A stretch of 64,000 nt of DNA from an uncultured Eubacteriales bacterium (GTDB lineage: Bacteria > Bacillota > Clostridia > Lachnospirales > Lachnospiraceae): contig URMF01000012.1 of assembly GCA_900548855.1 (NCBI GenBank), positions 1 to 64,000 on the forward strand, read 5' to 3'. Under the pieces are notes generated by a model that saw only the letters and a list, made by a program, of their open reading frames with translations, was not told where the DNA came from and searched no databases. Position 1 is the first letter of the stretch. Every line of letters starts with the position of its first letter. Shown piece after piece: positions 51,290 through 60,751 of this stretch. Both the position numbers and the translations under genes were made by a program.

Positions 51290-51421
51290 GCCAAGCCTTG
51301 TATTAATAGTGGTAATTTGAGAATCCACATTATCAAGTCTTGTATTGATTGGTGTTAATCTTTCATCAAGCTTCTTATCCATCATATCAGATATAGCCTG
51401 TAACAGTTCATTATCCTGCAT
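51290..51421 (-). pseudogene. Truncated coiled-coil protein gene (5' remnant)
   Basis: TAAGGAGGTGCGATT precedes an ATG coding MQDNELLQAISDMMDKKLDE, with heptads up to about residue 44 (NVDSQITTINTRLG). Intact Clostridial relatives continue with more coiled coil. Here the frame continues into sequence antisense to the DUF1266 gene and stops at 51071 without similarity to such proteins, so the 3' part appears to have been lost, probably by a rearrangement downstream of the DUF1266 gene. Confidence 0.5.
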
Positions 51422-51695
51422 AATCGCACCTCCTTATAATTCAATCTCGTTATGTTGCTGTTATTATAGCATAATTAAGTAAAAACACTATAAAAAATCA
51501 TTTTATTTGAAAAAAATTTGAATTTCATTCCGGTGCATATTATAACAAATAAGAACCGGATATACTATGTCATAGATTTTTCTTCTCCTCATTTTTGCCC
51601 TTATCAATACTTGTAATCATGAGGGAAACGATATAAAATGATGTAATGAATGAAGTAGATTGCGAAGGAAACAGACTGCATAGAACATGATGTAC

Positions 51696-51723
51696 TTGAT
51701 TTCAGTCAATAACATGGTATAGT
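51696..51723 (+). promoter_or_regulatory. Promoter of the BceRS-like operon
   Basis: TTGATT and TATAGT with 16-bp spacing, 40 bp upstream of the response regulator. The remaining 51422-51695 is AT-rich with no other feature seen. Confidence 0.5.
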
Positions 51724-51762
51724 GCGCAGAGATTTTGAACGGCATTAACAGGAGAAGAGATA

Positions 51763-52473
51763 ATGGACAAGAGACGTATTTTAATTATAGATGATGACAT
51801 GGATTTATCTATGCTTATTAAAGATATGTTAGAAGATAAGGGCTATGAGGCTTGTTTAACCGGTAGTATGGATGAGGCACATGCGATACTTCAGAAAGAA
51901 CATTTTCATCTCATTCTTTTGGATATTAACCTTCCCGATGGAACAGGCTTTCGTTTCTGTGAGGAGTTAAGAAGAGTTTCGACTGTGCCGGTTATATTTG
52001 CAAGTGCAAGAACCAGTGAGGATGATAAAATAATTGGTCTTGATATGGGTGGTGATGATTACATACCTAAGCCATATTCATTAAAAGAGCTTATGTCCAG
52101 AATAAATTCCCTTCTTAGGAGAACTTACGGTTTTGAGAATGGTGGAACGAAATATATTCTTAAGGCCGGTAAGGATAATACTATAGAGATAGATACTGCA
52201 ACACGGACAGTTACGAGACAGGGTATTATTGTTAATCTGTCTTTTAGAGAATATGATCTTCTTTCTTATATGGCAGAGAAAAAGGGACGGGCACTTGCTA
52301 AAGATAAGCTTATCAGTGATGTCTGGGGTGTATATACAGAAGTGGAACCGTCTACGCTTACTGTTCATATAAGGTGGCTGCGTGAAAAGCTTGAAAAAGA
52401 CCCATCAAATCCTATATTTATTAAGACAGTATGGGGTGTAGGCTATATGATACAGGAGGCGGAAGATGAATAG
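51763..52473 (+). CDS. OmpR/PhoB-family response regulator
   Basis: 236 residues: receiver domain (LIIDDDMD, phospho-Asp in LILLDINLPDG, KPYSLKEL) and a winged-helix Trans_reg_C domain (LSFREYDLLSYMAEKKGR, LTVHIRWLREKLE). It overlaps the kinase gene by 8 nt. With the kinase and the ABC pair downstream it forms a BceRS-type module controlling its own exporter. Confidence 0.93.
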   Translation: MDKRRILIIDDDMDLSMLIKDMLEDKGYEACLTGSMDEAHAILQKEHFHLILLDINLPDGTGFRFCEELRRVSTVPVIFASARTSEDDKIIGLDMGGDDYIPKPYSLKELMSRINSLLRRTYGFENGGTKYILKAGKDNTIEIDTATRTVTRQGIIVNLSFREYDLLSYMAEKKGRALAKDKLISDVWGVYTEVEPSTLTVHIRWLREKLEKDPSNPIFIKTVWGVGYMIQEAEDE

Positions 52474-53713
52474 GAATAGGTCAAAAATTTTAAATAAAAT
52501 GATGATGATATCAGCGGTTAGTATAATTATGGTAACCGCTGTATTTCTTGTTATATATTCAGGATACAAAAAGAAATATGATGAAGCATTAGAACATAAA
52601 AACAATGGAGAGACCATAGTCGCATTAAACGAGATAGAACAGCTTTTGATGGAAGAGGATTACGAGGGTGGTTATGGGAACTCACAGGTAAAGGAAAAGC
52701 TGGACAGCCTTGTAGATAATTTACAGAATGACGGTACTGTGATAAGTAGAAACAATGATACATATATCATAATATTTTATGTTTTAACCGTCCTTTGTAT
52801 TACGGCTGCATATATATTGATTTATATTTTCGTTCTTAGACCATTTGGCAAATTGGAAAGCTATGCAGCAGAGATTGCTGCGGGTAATCTTGATAAGGAT
52901 TTAAAATATGAGAGGGTAAATGTTTTTGGGGAATTTACATGGGCTTTTGACCATATGAGAAGGGAAATTAAAAAGGCCAGACAGTGTGAACAGGAGGCTG
53001 TTGAAAATAATAAGACGGTGATAGCAACACTTTCCCATGACATTAAGACACCGATTGCTTCGATAAGGGCTTATAGTGAAGCACTGGCTGAAAATATGGA
53101 CAGCACCCCGGAACGGCGCAAACGATATATTGATGTTATCATTAAAAAGTGCGACGAGGTTACAAAGATTACAAATGATATGTTTATCCATTCCTTACAT
53201 GACTTAGATAAACTGGTGATAAAAAAGGAGGATGTTAAAATCCACGAAGTGATTGGGGAAACTGTCGAGGCAATGAAAGGAAACAGTGCAGATATCATTC
53301 TTGGTGACAGGAAGGAATGCCGGCTTAAGGGAGATGCGGGAAGAATCGCACAGGTAATTGAAAATCTTATTAATAATGCAAGAAAATATACGGATGGGAA
53401 AATATATATTTATACGGATTTCGTCACACCGGATGGGGAGGTTGTACCTGCGTTTAAGGAGACCGGTTATCACAATCTGTCGGATGATTTGGGTTATATG
53501 ATAAGTGTAAAGGATGAGGGACATGGTATTTCTCCGGAAGACATGCCATTTATTTTTGATAAATTCTATCGGGGGAAAAATCATGGGGATGAACCCGGTG
53601 CAGGGCTTGGATTATTTATTGTAAAATATATTATGGAACAGATGGACGGACGGGTAGAGCTTGTAAATCAGGAGGATGGCTTATTGGTAAAGCTTATATT
53701 TTATAAAAAATAA
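52466..53713 (+). CDS. Sensor histidine kinase (HisKA/HATPase)
   Basis: 415 residues. Two membrane helices (residues 11-31 and 94-116) bracket a ~60-residue outer domain, then a HAMP domain, the H-box TLSHDIKTPIASI, N-box ENLINNARKYT, and G-boxes DEGHGISPED and GAGLGLFIV. The outer sensor domain is larger than in intramembrane BceS kinases. The partner is the regulator at 51763. Confidence 0.93.
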   Translation: MNRNRSKILNKMMMISAVSIIMVTAVFLVIYSGYKKKYDEALEHKNNGETIVALNEIEQLLMEEDYEGGYGNSQVKEKLDSLVDNLQNDGTVISRNNDTYIIIFYVLTVLCITAAYILIYIFVLRPFGKLESYAAEIAAGNLDKDLKYERVNVFGEFTWAFDHMRREIKKARQCEQEAVENNKTVIATLSHDIKTPIASIRAYSEALAENMDSTPERRKRYIDVIIKKCDEVTKITNDMFIHSLHDLDKLVIKKEDVKIHEVIGETVEAMKGNSADIILGDRKECRLKGDAGRIAQVIENLINNARKYTDGKIYIYTDFVTPDGEVVPAFKETGYHNLSDDLGYMISVKDEGHGISPEDMPFIFDKFYRGKNHGDEPGAGLGLFIVKYIMEQMDGRVELVNQEDGLLVKLIFYKK

Positions 53714-53730
53714 TATCGGTTTTAAAGAAC

Positions 53731-53746
53731 CTTAAGGATTTCTTAA
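53731..53746 (+). promoter_or_regulatory. Direct repeats upstream of the peptide-ABC genes
   Basis: CTTAA occurs at 53731 and again 11 bp later (CTTAAGGATTTCTTAA). OmpR-type regulators bind tandem sites one helical turn apart, so this may be the operator for the adjacent ABC operon. Confidence 0.35.
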
Positions 53747-53819
53747 TATTTGATTTTGTAATATATATATGTACCAAGAACAATCGTTTTATGACAGCTT
53801 TGTCAAATAAGGAGAAAAA

Positions 53820-54581
53820 ATGAAAAAGGTTATTTTAAAATCAGAAAAGCTTTGTAAGAGTTTTGCAAATGAGGGAACCCAGAACCATGTACTTGACAAT
53901 GTGGATTTGAAGATTTACGAGGGTGATTTCACTGTGATTATGGGTTCGTCAGGTTCTGGTAAGTCCACACTTTTATATAGCCTGAGTGGAATGGATGTGC
54001 CGACTTCAGGAAAGGTATTCTACAAAGAAACAGAACTTACTGCATTAAAAGAAAAAAAGATGGCAGATTTCCGTTCAAAGGAATTTGGTTTTGTGTTTCA
54101 ACAGGTGCACCTGGTAAGCAATCTTTCTCTTATGGAGAATATTTTGGTTCCGGGATATCTGGATAAGAGTAAAACTGCTGCGCAGGTGAAAGAAAATGCA
54201 CTTGAGCTGATGAAGCAGATGAACATTAGTGAGGCAAAAGACAGACTGCCCTCCCAGGTGTCAGGTGGTGAAGCACAAAGAGCTGCCATGGCAAGGGCAG
54301 TTATCAATGAGCCGGGGCTCCTTTTTGCCGATGAGCCAACGGGAGCACTGAATCATAAGAATACGGTAGACGTGTTAAAGCTTATGACGGAAATAAACAA
54401 AAAAGGGCAGAGCGTTCTCATGGTTACGCATGATGTAAGGGCAGCCCTCCGTGGTAACAGGCTTATTTATCTTGAGGATGGTAAGATTTGTGGTGAGATG
54501 GAGCTTCCTCCTTTTGATGAAAAGGATATAAAGAACCGGGAGATTCAGGTTAATTCATGGCTCTCATCAATGCACTGGTAA
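53820..54581 (+). CDS. Peptide-type ABC transporter ATPase, BceA-like
   Basis: 253 residues: Walker A GSSGSGKST, Q-loop FVFQQVHLVSNLS, signature VSGGEAQRAAMARA (VSGGE rather than LSGGQ), Walker B LLFADEPTGALN. It has a C-terminal extension of ~30 residues ending in NSWLSSMHW. It pairs with the FtsX-type permease 15 nt downstream. Family members protect against bacitracin-like antimicrobial peptides. Confidence 0.9.
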   Translation: MKKVILKSEKLCKSFANEGTQNHVLDNVDLKIYEGDFTVIMGSSGSGKSTLLYSLSGMDVPTSGKVFYKETELTALKEKKMADFRSKEFGFVFQQVHLVSNLSLMENILVPGYLDKSKTAAQVKENALELMKQMNISEAKDRLPSQVSGGEAQRAAMARAVINEPGLLFADEPTGALNHKNTVDVLKLMTEINKKGQSVLMVTHDVRAALRGNRLIYLEDGKICGEMELPPFDEKDIKNREIQVNSWLSSMHW

Positions 54582-54596
54582 GAAGGGGGTGTCATT

Positions 54597-56972
54597 ATGA
54601 GAGAGATAATAACAGTAATAAAGGGTAACTTTAGAAAAAATAAGGGCTCGTACATAAGCATTACCTTACTTATGCTGGTGGTTTCCTTAGCGATTACAGC
54701 GGTTTTTAGTATCATTATAAATACGAACGAAAGAGATACTTCTGCAATGGAGGAGGTCGGCTTCGGGCATATTTTAGCTGCGATAGATTATCAGAACGAT
54801 ATGCAGGGCTTTGATGAATATGAAACGTTCTGTCTTGAGCTTGCAGAAAATATTGATTCAAAGGATTATGTTGGAAGTGTGGACCTGGTTAGGAGTCTGT
54901 TTCTGCAAATAATGGATGTAAATGGTTCGGAAGGAAACAGCACAACATGGACTCTTCCTTATGAGGCTAGTGGACTTCACTATCGGATATATGATGAAAA
55001 TGACAAGGAGCTGGAAAACTTTACCTTGAATGCGGGTGAAATAATTGTCCCCGTCAGCTTTAAAACTTTGTACGATACCCGGATTGGAGATACCGTTACC
55101 TTAGGGAAAGAAAAAGAAGAGGATTTAAAATATAAAATAGCTGCATATATGGAGGATCCATACATGGGATCTTCCATTATGGGGATAAAAACTTTACTGA
55201 TATCCGACGAGGATTTTAATCGTATATTTGAAAAATATACTGGCAGTGGATTCATTCTAAGTATATTTAAGGATGAGATAAGTGAAATGTCTGATGTGGA
55301 GTTTGAGAAAAAGCTTAATCAGGGAACACAGTATTCAGGCTACTCGTGGATTACCCTTTCGAGAACACAGGCATATAGCTATATGACAATGCTTACAAAT
55401 ATATTTTCCGGTATCCTTGTCGCATTTATGGTTTTGCTTGTGATAGCGACACTCATTGTGCTTAATCATAATATAAACAGCAGTATTGAGCAGGATTATG
55501 TGAATCTTGGAATCCTTAAGGCTGTAGGCATAACAAATAATATGATTAAGCTTTCATTTATATCCGGATATATGGTTTTTGTAATTATTGGCGCTGCTTT
55601 CGGTATTTTAGTATCCATACCGGTTATCGCTCTGGTAAATCGTATGATAAGACCTTCGGTAGGGCTTTATATTGAGAGTACACCGGCCTTATTTGAAAGT
55701 GTAACCACGCTTGCTGTTATATTTATTGTGATTGTTTTATTTGTATTATGCAAGCTTAGAAAAATATCCAAGATAAGTCCTGTCTCCGCAATCAATGGCG
55801 GTAGAAAAGATGTGCATTTTTCAAGCCTGTTTAAGCTCCCTATATCCAAGAGGGCACTTGACGCATCCCTTGCTTACAGACATATTACCTCCGGTAAGAA
55901 ACAGTATATTGGTGCAGTGCTCATTACAGTCATACTTACGTTTTTTATGGTTGTAATTAGTGATATGTGTATTTGTTTTAGCAATGAAGATAAGATAAAT
56001 GAGATGTTTTCTCCGGTTGTATATGATATGTGCTTTTATGCTACTACAGATGAAGACTGGGAAGAAAAAATGGCAGATGCAGAAAGCATCATAGGGAAAT
56101 ATACGGATTACACAAAATATATATATGGTTCCCAATATGTGGTTTTAAATGATATGCAGATTTGGTGCGGCATTATGAGCGAGCCGGACCTGATAAAAAA
56201 TGTATATGATGGAAGAACCTGTACCTATGACAATGAAATACTGATTACGGAGTATATGACGGAGAATTACGGAATAGAGATAGGGGATGAGGTTACAATA
56301 GGGCTTAACGGTAAATTTGCTGACTTTATCGTTACAGGTTATTATCAGTGTACCAATGATATGGGGAAAAATATTACGATGTCACTGGATGGATATTACA
56401 AAATTGCAGGTGAACCGAAGGAAGGCAGTAGAAGCAATTATTGCTATGACCTTGAGGAAAATGAATTTTGTGATAAAATATGCGAGGAAATCACTGCAAA
56501 ATATACGGAGGATGAGGTTCGGTTTGATGGAACGGATGATTGGAATGGCACCGATCCTGTCATATCTGCACTTTACGGAATAACGGTACTGATATATATA
56601 CTTTCCGGTGTGTTTGTTGCCATAACGGTTGTGCTTGTGTGTGTTAAAATGTTTGTAAAGGAGAGGCAGGATTACGGTATATATAAAGCACTTGGTTTTA
56701 CTTCTGCTAAGCTTAGAAGACAGTTTGCGGTAAGATTTGTCATCTGTGCACTGCTGGGTTCTGTCATTGGAATTATATGTACATTGCTTTTTTCGGATGC
56801 CATGGTTAATGTAATACTGGAAATGTTTGGTATGTACAATTTTTCATCCAGCTTGAGTCTGGCAGCAGCAATGGTTCCGGTTATATTTATGTCAGTGGTT
56901 TATTACCTGTTTTCTTATGCAGTATCAAGAAAGATAAAGAAGGTAACGCCGAGAATTCTGATTAATGAATAG
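54597..56972 (+). CDS. FtsX-type ABC permease of the BceAB-like module
   Basis: 791 residues with one N-terminal helix, an outer domain of ~200 residues, three helices, a short linker, another helix, a second outer domain of ~180 residues and three C-terminal helices: two FtsX/MacB_PCD units. This two-unit layout differs from classical BceB (one large loop between helices 7 and 8). It works with the 53820 ATPase; the substrate is probably an antimicrobial peptide. Confidence 0.88.
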   Translation: MREIITVIKGNFRKNKGSYISITLLMLVVSLAITAVFSIIINTNERDTSAMEEVGFGHILAAIDYQNDMQGFDEYETFCLELAENIDSKDYVGSVDLVRSLFLQIMDVNGSEGNSTTWTLPYEASGLHYRIYDENDKELENFTLNAGEIIVPVSFKTLYDTRIGDTVTLGKEKEEDLKYKIAAYMEDPYMGSSIMGIKTLLISDEDFNRIFEKYTGSGFILSIFKDEISEMSDVEFEKKLNQGTQYSGYSWITLSRTQAYSYMTMLTNIFSGILVAFMVLLVIATLIVLNHNINSSIEQDYVNLGILKAVGITNNMIKLSFISGYMVFVIIGAAFGILVSIPVIALVNRMIRPSVGLYIESTPALFESVTTLAVIFIVIVLFVLCKLRKISKISPVSAINGGRKDVHFSSLFKLPISKRALDASLAYRHITSGKKQYIGAVLITVILTFFMVVISDMCICFSNEDKINEMFSPVVYDMCFYATTDEDWEEKMADAESIIGKYTDYTKYIYGSQYVVLNDMQIWCGIMSEPDLIKNVYDGRTCTYDNEILITEYMTENYGIEIGDEVTIGLNGKFADFIVTGYYQCTNDMGKNITMSLDGYYKIAGEPKEGSRSNYCYDLEENEFCDKICEEITAKYTEDEVRFDGTDDWNGTDPVISALYGITVLIYILSGVFVAITVVLVCVKMFVKERQDYGIYKALGFTSAKLRRQFAVRFVICALLGSVIGIICTLLFSDAMVNVILEMFGMYNFSSSLSLAAAMVPVIFMSVVYYLFSYAVSRKIKKVTPRILINE

Positions 56973-56976
56973 TAAT

Positions 56977-57015
56977 AAGAGTGTAGCCGTTTCAATTGGT
57001 TACGCCCTTTATTTA
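56977..57015 (+). terminator. Intrinsic terminator after the BceAB-like genes
   Basis: AAGAGTGTAGCC pairs with GGTTACGCCCTT (one mismatch, two G-T) around a 9-nt loop and is followed by TTATTTAT. Confidence 0.6.
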
Positions 57016-57089
57016 TGATTGTCTATGTGTTGCTTTGTTTTACTTCCTGTTACATGGAATATAACATTATGCATATAATAATAAAATAC

Positions 57090-57138
57090 TTGATGTACAG
57101 AAAACTGTACGATACAATACAAGTACAGAAAACTGTAC
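57090..57138 (+). promoter_or_regulatory. Promoter with twin operators of the YefM-YoeB operon
   Basis: Two identical dyads GTACAGAAAACTGTAC lie at 57095-57110 and 57123-57138, 28 bp apart. The first fills the spacer between TTGATG and TACAAT (17 bp). YefM proteins are known to autorepress through palindromes with a TGTACA-type core. Confidence 0.8.
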
Positions 57139-57159
57139 TTTGTGAAAGGGGCTGTTTAT

Positions 57160-57426
57160 ATGTTAGCTGTAAATTACACCAATCTTCGGGATAACATGAA
57201 AAGTTATATGGATAAAGTAACAGATGATTATGAGACAATGATAGTTACCAGAAAAGACAATAAAAATGTAGTGATGTTGTCGGAAGAATCCTATAATAAT
57301 TTGATGGAAAATATTCACGTAATGGGAAATAAATCTAATTATGACTGGTTGATGGAATCAAAAGAACAGTTAGAAAAAGGGAATATTTCTACACATGAGC
57401 TTGTTGAGGTAGAAGCTTATGAATAA
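57160..57426 (+). CDS. yefM: Antitoxin, Phd/YefM family
   Basis: 88 residues from the ATG at 57160 (GAAAGGGGCTG upstream). N-terminal YefM DNA-binding fold: VNYTNLRDNMKSYMDKV, IVTRKDNKNVVMLSEESYNNLMEN. The C-terminal ~30 residues are the acidic toxin-binding tail. It overlaps the toxin gene by 8 nt. It should neutralise the YoeB-like nuclease and repress the operon. Confidence 0.92.
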   Translation: MLAVNYTNLRDNMKSYMDKVTDDYETMIVTRKDNKNVVMLSEESYNNLMENIHVMGNKSNYDWLMESKEQLEKGNISTHELVEVEAYE

Positions 57427-57682
57427 AGTTTTTACTGAAAATGGATGGAAAGATTATGTATATTGGCAAACAGAAGATAGAAAAACATTGAAAAAGATTA
57501 ATCAACTGATAGAAGATATTTGTAGAAATGGCAATGAGGTAGTAGGAAAACCAGAACCATTGACCGGAAACTTATCAGGATTTTGGAGCAGACGCATCAA
57601 CGATAAGGACAGGCTGATATATAAAATAGATGGAGAGAATGTATATATTTTAGCTTGCAGATATCATTATAATGATAAATAG
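57419..57682 (+). CDS. yoeB: mRNA interferase toxin, Txe/YoeB family
   Basis: 87 residues, the normal YoeB length. The conserved C-terminal block is seen: PEPLTGNLSGFWSRRI, DRLIYKI, and ACRYHYND with the catalytic His in RYHY, plus the Glu in the middle helix. It cleaves mRNA at the ribosomal A site and is inactivated by the upstream antitoxin. Confidence 0.93.
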   Translation: MNKVFTENGWKDYVYWQTEDRKTLKKINQLIEDICRNGNEVVGKPEPLTGNLSGFWSRRINDKDRLIYKIDGENVYILACRYHYNDK

Positions 57683-57782
57683 AATAGTAACAGAGCACCA
57701 GGGGAAGAAAAGGCAAATTATAATTATATATCTGATGGAAATAAAACAGCAAAAATATTAACAGAACACAACAACATACTTA

Positions 57783-57968
57783 ATGGATATAAAAACAGAA
57801 GGTATTGCAGATTCGATTAAAGGCTTACAAGCCGTAATTCGACCAATAGAAACATGGAATTTAGCAAGTGAATCAGTAAAAGCGTGGAACGAGCAATTAC
57901 AATTTGTTGTAGATGCTATTTCTGATGAAGATTATAAAATATTGTTAAAAGACACTGGATATACATAA
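57783..57968 (+). CDS. Short unassigned ORF, possible gene remnant
   Basis: 61 codons with no ribosome binding site. The product IADSIKGLQAVIRPIETWN...ILLKDTGYT looks like the helical C-terminus of a longer protein, and the preceding sequence in another frame (NYNYISDGNKTAKILTEHN) also looks protein-like. A decayed, frameshifted gene is the most likely explanation. Nothing else is visible in 57683-58054. Confidence 0.3.
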   Translation: MDIKTEGIADSIKGLQAVIRPIETWNLASESVKAWNEQLQFVVDAISDEDYKILLKDTGYT

Positions 57969-58054
57969 GAAAGGGATTGAATAGTTAAAATGTTTTTCTG
58001 TAAATGCTACACTAAAAAATACCTAAGGTTATAGAATAAGGGGAGAACAGCAGA

Positions 58055-59032
58055 ATGAAAAGACTGCGGATTAGCGAAAACACAAAAAGAGGCTTGAGGA
58101 TTTTAAATAAAATATGTCTGACTATGCTTGTCTTTATATTTTTAGGATTAGTGGATGTCTGGTTTTTGCAGGAAATGGCAGGGGACTATAATGTGGCAGA
58201 TTTCGAAAAGCAAATAACCGGTGATAATCTGACAGCTTCTGACTTTGAAGATACAGTGGAGATTGCATATGGGGATATCTGTGAGGAGAGGATTACTTTA
58301 ACAGAGGATGAAGAAAAGGATAATGGGACAACGGGTAGTGGAGATGGAAATGAGGAAATTGTTTCTATGACGCCAGAGGAACAGATTGATATTTTTGCGG
58401 CTGAAGTTGAAGAATGGAGCCGAGGACTTTCTGTGGGTGCAGCTTTTGCAGTGGCAGACTTAAATCAGGATGGCAGATTGGAGCTGATTACAGATGATGT
58501 ACAGGGTAGCGGACATTTTGCGTACAATAATTATTTTGTAGTGAATGAAGATGGTGCCATGGTAAAATTAGAGAGTGGCAGGTTTGGAGAGTATCTTAGC
58601 ACATATTATGATTTGGCAGACGGTTTGATACATGTACCGGTTTACTATGATGAGAAAGAAGATGTATTTTATTCCATCCAGGGAGGCGGTACCAGAGATA
58701 CACATCCCATATCATTTTGCTATAGACTGGTCAGTTTAAGTATAAAGAATGATGTGGTCGAAGAGGAATTATTGGCTTGTCGGATATGTGAAATGGATGA
58801 GAATAGCAATTGGATTACTCCCGACCGATATGAGGATGCAGATGGAAATGAAATTGCAGAAGAGGAATTTGAAACCATAGCGGAACGCAAATATTCAGAT
58901 TTAAAGCAGATGCAGATGACCTGGAAATGGCACAATTATACGGAAGAAATAGGTGCAATGTCAAAAGAGGAGTTGAAAGAGCTGCTAATGGATTCTTATG
59001 AAAATTTTGAGATGCTGAAAGTGGGGCTGTAA
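58055..59032 (+). CDS. Membrane-anchored protein with Ca-binding-like repeat
   Basis: 325 residues: one N-terminal membrane anchor (residues 20-40), an acidic Thr/Gly-rich linker (about 85-110), then an extracytoplasmic domain that includes FAVADLNQDGRLELIT, a DxNxDG loop as in dockerin and FG-GAP repeats. The remainder (GRFGEYLSTYYDLADG, YSIQGGGTRDTHP) is not recognised. GGGGAGAACAGC precedes the ATG. Function unknown. Confidence 0.75.
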   Translation: MKRLRISENTKRGLRILNKICLTMLVFIFLGLVDVWFLQEMAGDYNVADFEKQITGDNLTASDFEDTVEIAYGDICEERITLTEDEEKDNGTTGSGDGNEEIVSMTPEEQIDIFAAEVEEWSRGLSVGAAFAVADLNQDGRLELITDDVQGSGHFAYNNYFVVNEDGAMVKLESGRFGEYLSTYYDLADGLIHVPVYYDEKEDVFYSIQGGGTRDTHPISFCYRLVSLSIKNDVVEEELLACRICEMDENSNWITPDRYEDADGNEIAEEEFETIAERKYSDLKQMQMTWKWHNYTEEIGAMSKEELKELLMDSYENFEMLKVGL

Positions 59033-59052
59033 GGATGATGGAGGGATTATAG

Positions 59053-59931
59053 ATGGAGAAGCAAAATAGTCAATATTATCAATATGGAGTGGCCGAAACT
59101 GTAAAACGGTATCGTACGAAATTACATATTAATACATATATTTTTGTACTATTTGCGGTGGCAGAATTAGTGTGGATTTTAATACATGGAGTACATGATT
59201 TTGGGGCTTTGTGCCGTGAGTATTTATTTATAATTTGTCTTTTAGCGATATATCAGGTTACATATTATGCTCATTTTCCAAGGCTTACACAAATTTTGAT
59301 GACAGATTGTGACCCCTATAAATTTTACGAAGTTTTAAGTAGATTGGATAAATATGATAGACGAGGAAAGGCGAAAAATACTCTGTTATTCTATAAGGCA
59401 GTATGTTGTTTTTATATGAATGAGCATACGGAGGAGGGTCTTTCATATCTTAAAAGTATCCATTTTAAAAAGAAAGTGCTTCCCCGTGAGGCGAAAGTAT
59501 TATTACTTTTTTCGAGCTATGCCAGACTAAAAGACGACAGAGAAAGCTTTGATTTAGTAAAGAAAGATTTGGAGAGCCTTCCCCAAATTATTTCACATAG
59601 GAAAATGCAAAAAAAGGAATATGATGAGACATATATGTTTTTTCAAGAGGAAGAACTGATTTGGGATGGAGAGCATGAAAAAGCATATAAACTGATAAAT
59701 GAGCTTCTTTCAAGAAAAATCTCCATGCTTAACCGGGTAAGTTTAAATATGCATTTGGCAAGGCTGGATATTAAGATGAATGAGAAAGTAAATGCAAAGA
59801 TACATTTAGAATATGTAGTCGAGCATGGAAATACAATGTCTATTGTTGAGGAGGCAAAAGAATTGTTAGACCGTCAGTTTTATATAGACAGACAGAAGAA
59901 CTTGGAGGAAAAAGATGCAGACAACATATAA
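59053..59931 (+). CDS. Uncharacterised membrane protein with helical repeats
   Basis: 292 residues. Two membrane helices (about 30-47 and 55-73), then a cytoplasmic all-helical region where TPR-like pairs can be seen (KNTLLFYKAVCCFYMNEHTE, NRVSLNMHLARLDIKMNE). No enzyme motif. It overlaps the next gene by 17 nt, so the two are coupled. Function unknown. Confidence 0.7.
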   Translation: MEKQNSQYYQYGVAETVKRYRTKLHINTYIFVLFAVAELVWILIHGVHDFGALCREYLFIICLLAIYQVTYYAHFPRLTQILMTDCDPYKFYEVLSRLDKYDRRGKAKNTLLFYKAVCCFYMNEHTEEGLSYLKSIHFKKKVLPREAKVLLLFSSYARLKDDRESFDLVKKDLESLPQIISHRKMQKKEYDETYMFFQEEELIWDGEHEKAYKLINELLSRKISMLNRVSLNMHLARLDIKMNEKVNAKIHLEYVVEHGNTMSIVEEAKELLDRQFYIDRQKNLEEKDADNI

Positions 59932-60598
59932 CCGTTGCGTAAAAAATAAGGCACAGGAGAAATGTCAGACTAAAAAGTGTTTAACCTATAATAAATATAA
60001 TTTGGCGAATATGCAAATGCCCTGTCCGTTTTACAGAACAGATGATTGTGGTTTTTTGGGGAAATTGCAGGAGGTTAATGGAAAGAAGATTCGCAGGCAA
60101 TATTTTGAAGGGATATGTTGGGGATATTGGATTGCTGTTATATATATTGTGCTTTTTGTGACGTTTTGTTATATAAAAGTGGGTAGGGATGATTTTTCTT
60201 TAATGGAATTTGTAATATGTTTTTTTATGACACTTGTATTCTGGATTTTTTTATGTATACTGCGATTATGCAACCGCTTTCTGATAGGCAGGTGTGTTTG
60301 TGTCATCAATGAGCAGGGAATTTACAGTAATCAGGGATTTCGAAACTGGAATGACATAAAGGAACTGGAATATCATATTGGCTCAAGAGGAAGGACTTAC
60401 TATGACTGTTGTGCAGTTACTATCAGAGGGTATAAGAAAGAAATAATCATTCCACACGCACCAAGATACCTTCTAAAACTTGCAAAGAAATATAATTCTG
60501 ACATCGATACTTTTTTGCGGAAAGAGGATAAGAGAGATATTATTATAATAATATGTTTAGTGACAGCATTGCTGATTATATTTGGACTTTTGGTATAA
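59915..60598 (+). CDS. Uncharacterised Cys-rich, PH-like membrane protein
   Basis: 227 residues. The first 50 contain five Cys (CVKNKAQEKCQTKKC, PCPFYRTDDC) suggestive of a metal site. Two membrane helices follow (about 70-90 and 100-120), then a beta-rich domain (GIYSNQGFRNWNDIKELEYHI) that resembles bacterial PH-like YcxB/DUF-type domains, and a last membrane helix at the C-terminus. GGAGGAAAA precedes the ATG inside the upstream gene. Function unknown. Confidence 0.65.
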   Translation: MQTTYNRCVKNKAQEKCQTKKCLTYNKYNLANMQMPCPFYRTDDCGFLGKLQEVNGKKIRRQYFEGICWGYWIAVIYIVLFVTFCYIKVGRDDFSLMEFVICFFMTLVFWIFLCILRLCNRFLIGRCVCVINEQGIYSNQGFRNWNDIKELEYHIGSRGRTYYDCCAVTIRGYKKEIIIPHAPRYLLKLAKKYNSDIDTFLRKEDKRDIIIIICLVTALLIIFGLLV

Positions 60599-60701
60599 GC
60601 AGAGGGGTGTTATTTTTTTCTTATGAGTGAAGACTATGTCCATATTAGTGAAGTAGGTTTTATGCAGGGTATCCTTCTTTTCTTTCTGTCAAAAATCAGG
60701 G

Positions 60702-60730
60702 TTGCATAACGCCTTATAACGAGTTATAAT
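60702..60730 (+). promoter_or_regulatory. Promoter of the FMN riboswitch-ribD transcript
   Basis: TTGCAT and TATAAT with 17-bp spacing, ~20 bp before the riboswitch. Confidence 0.65.
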
Positions 60731-60751
60731 AACCTACGTAAAAGTGAATAT

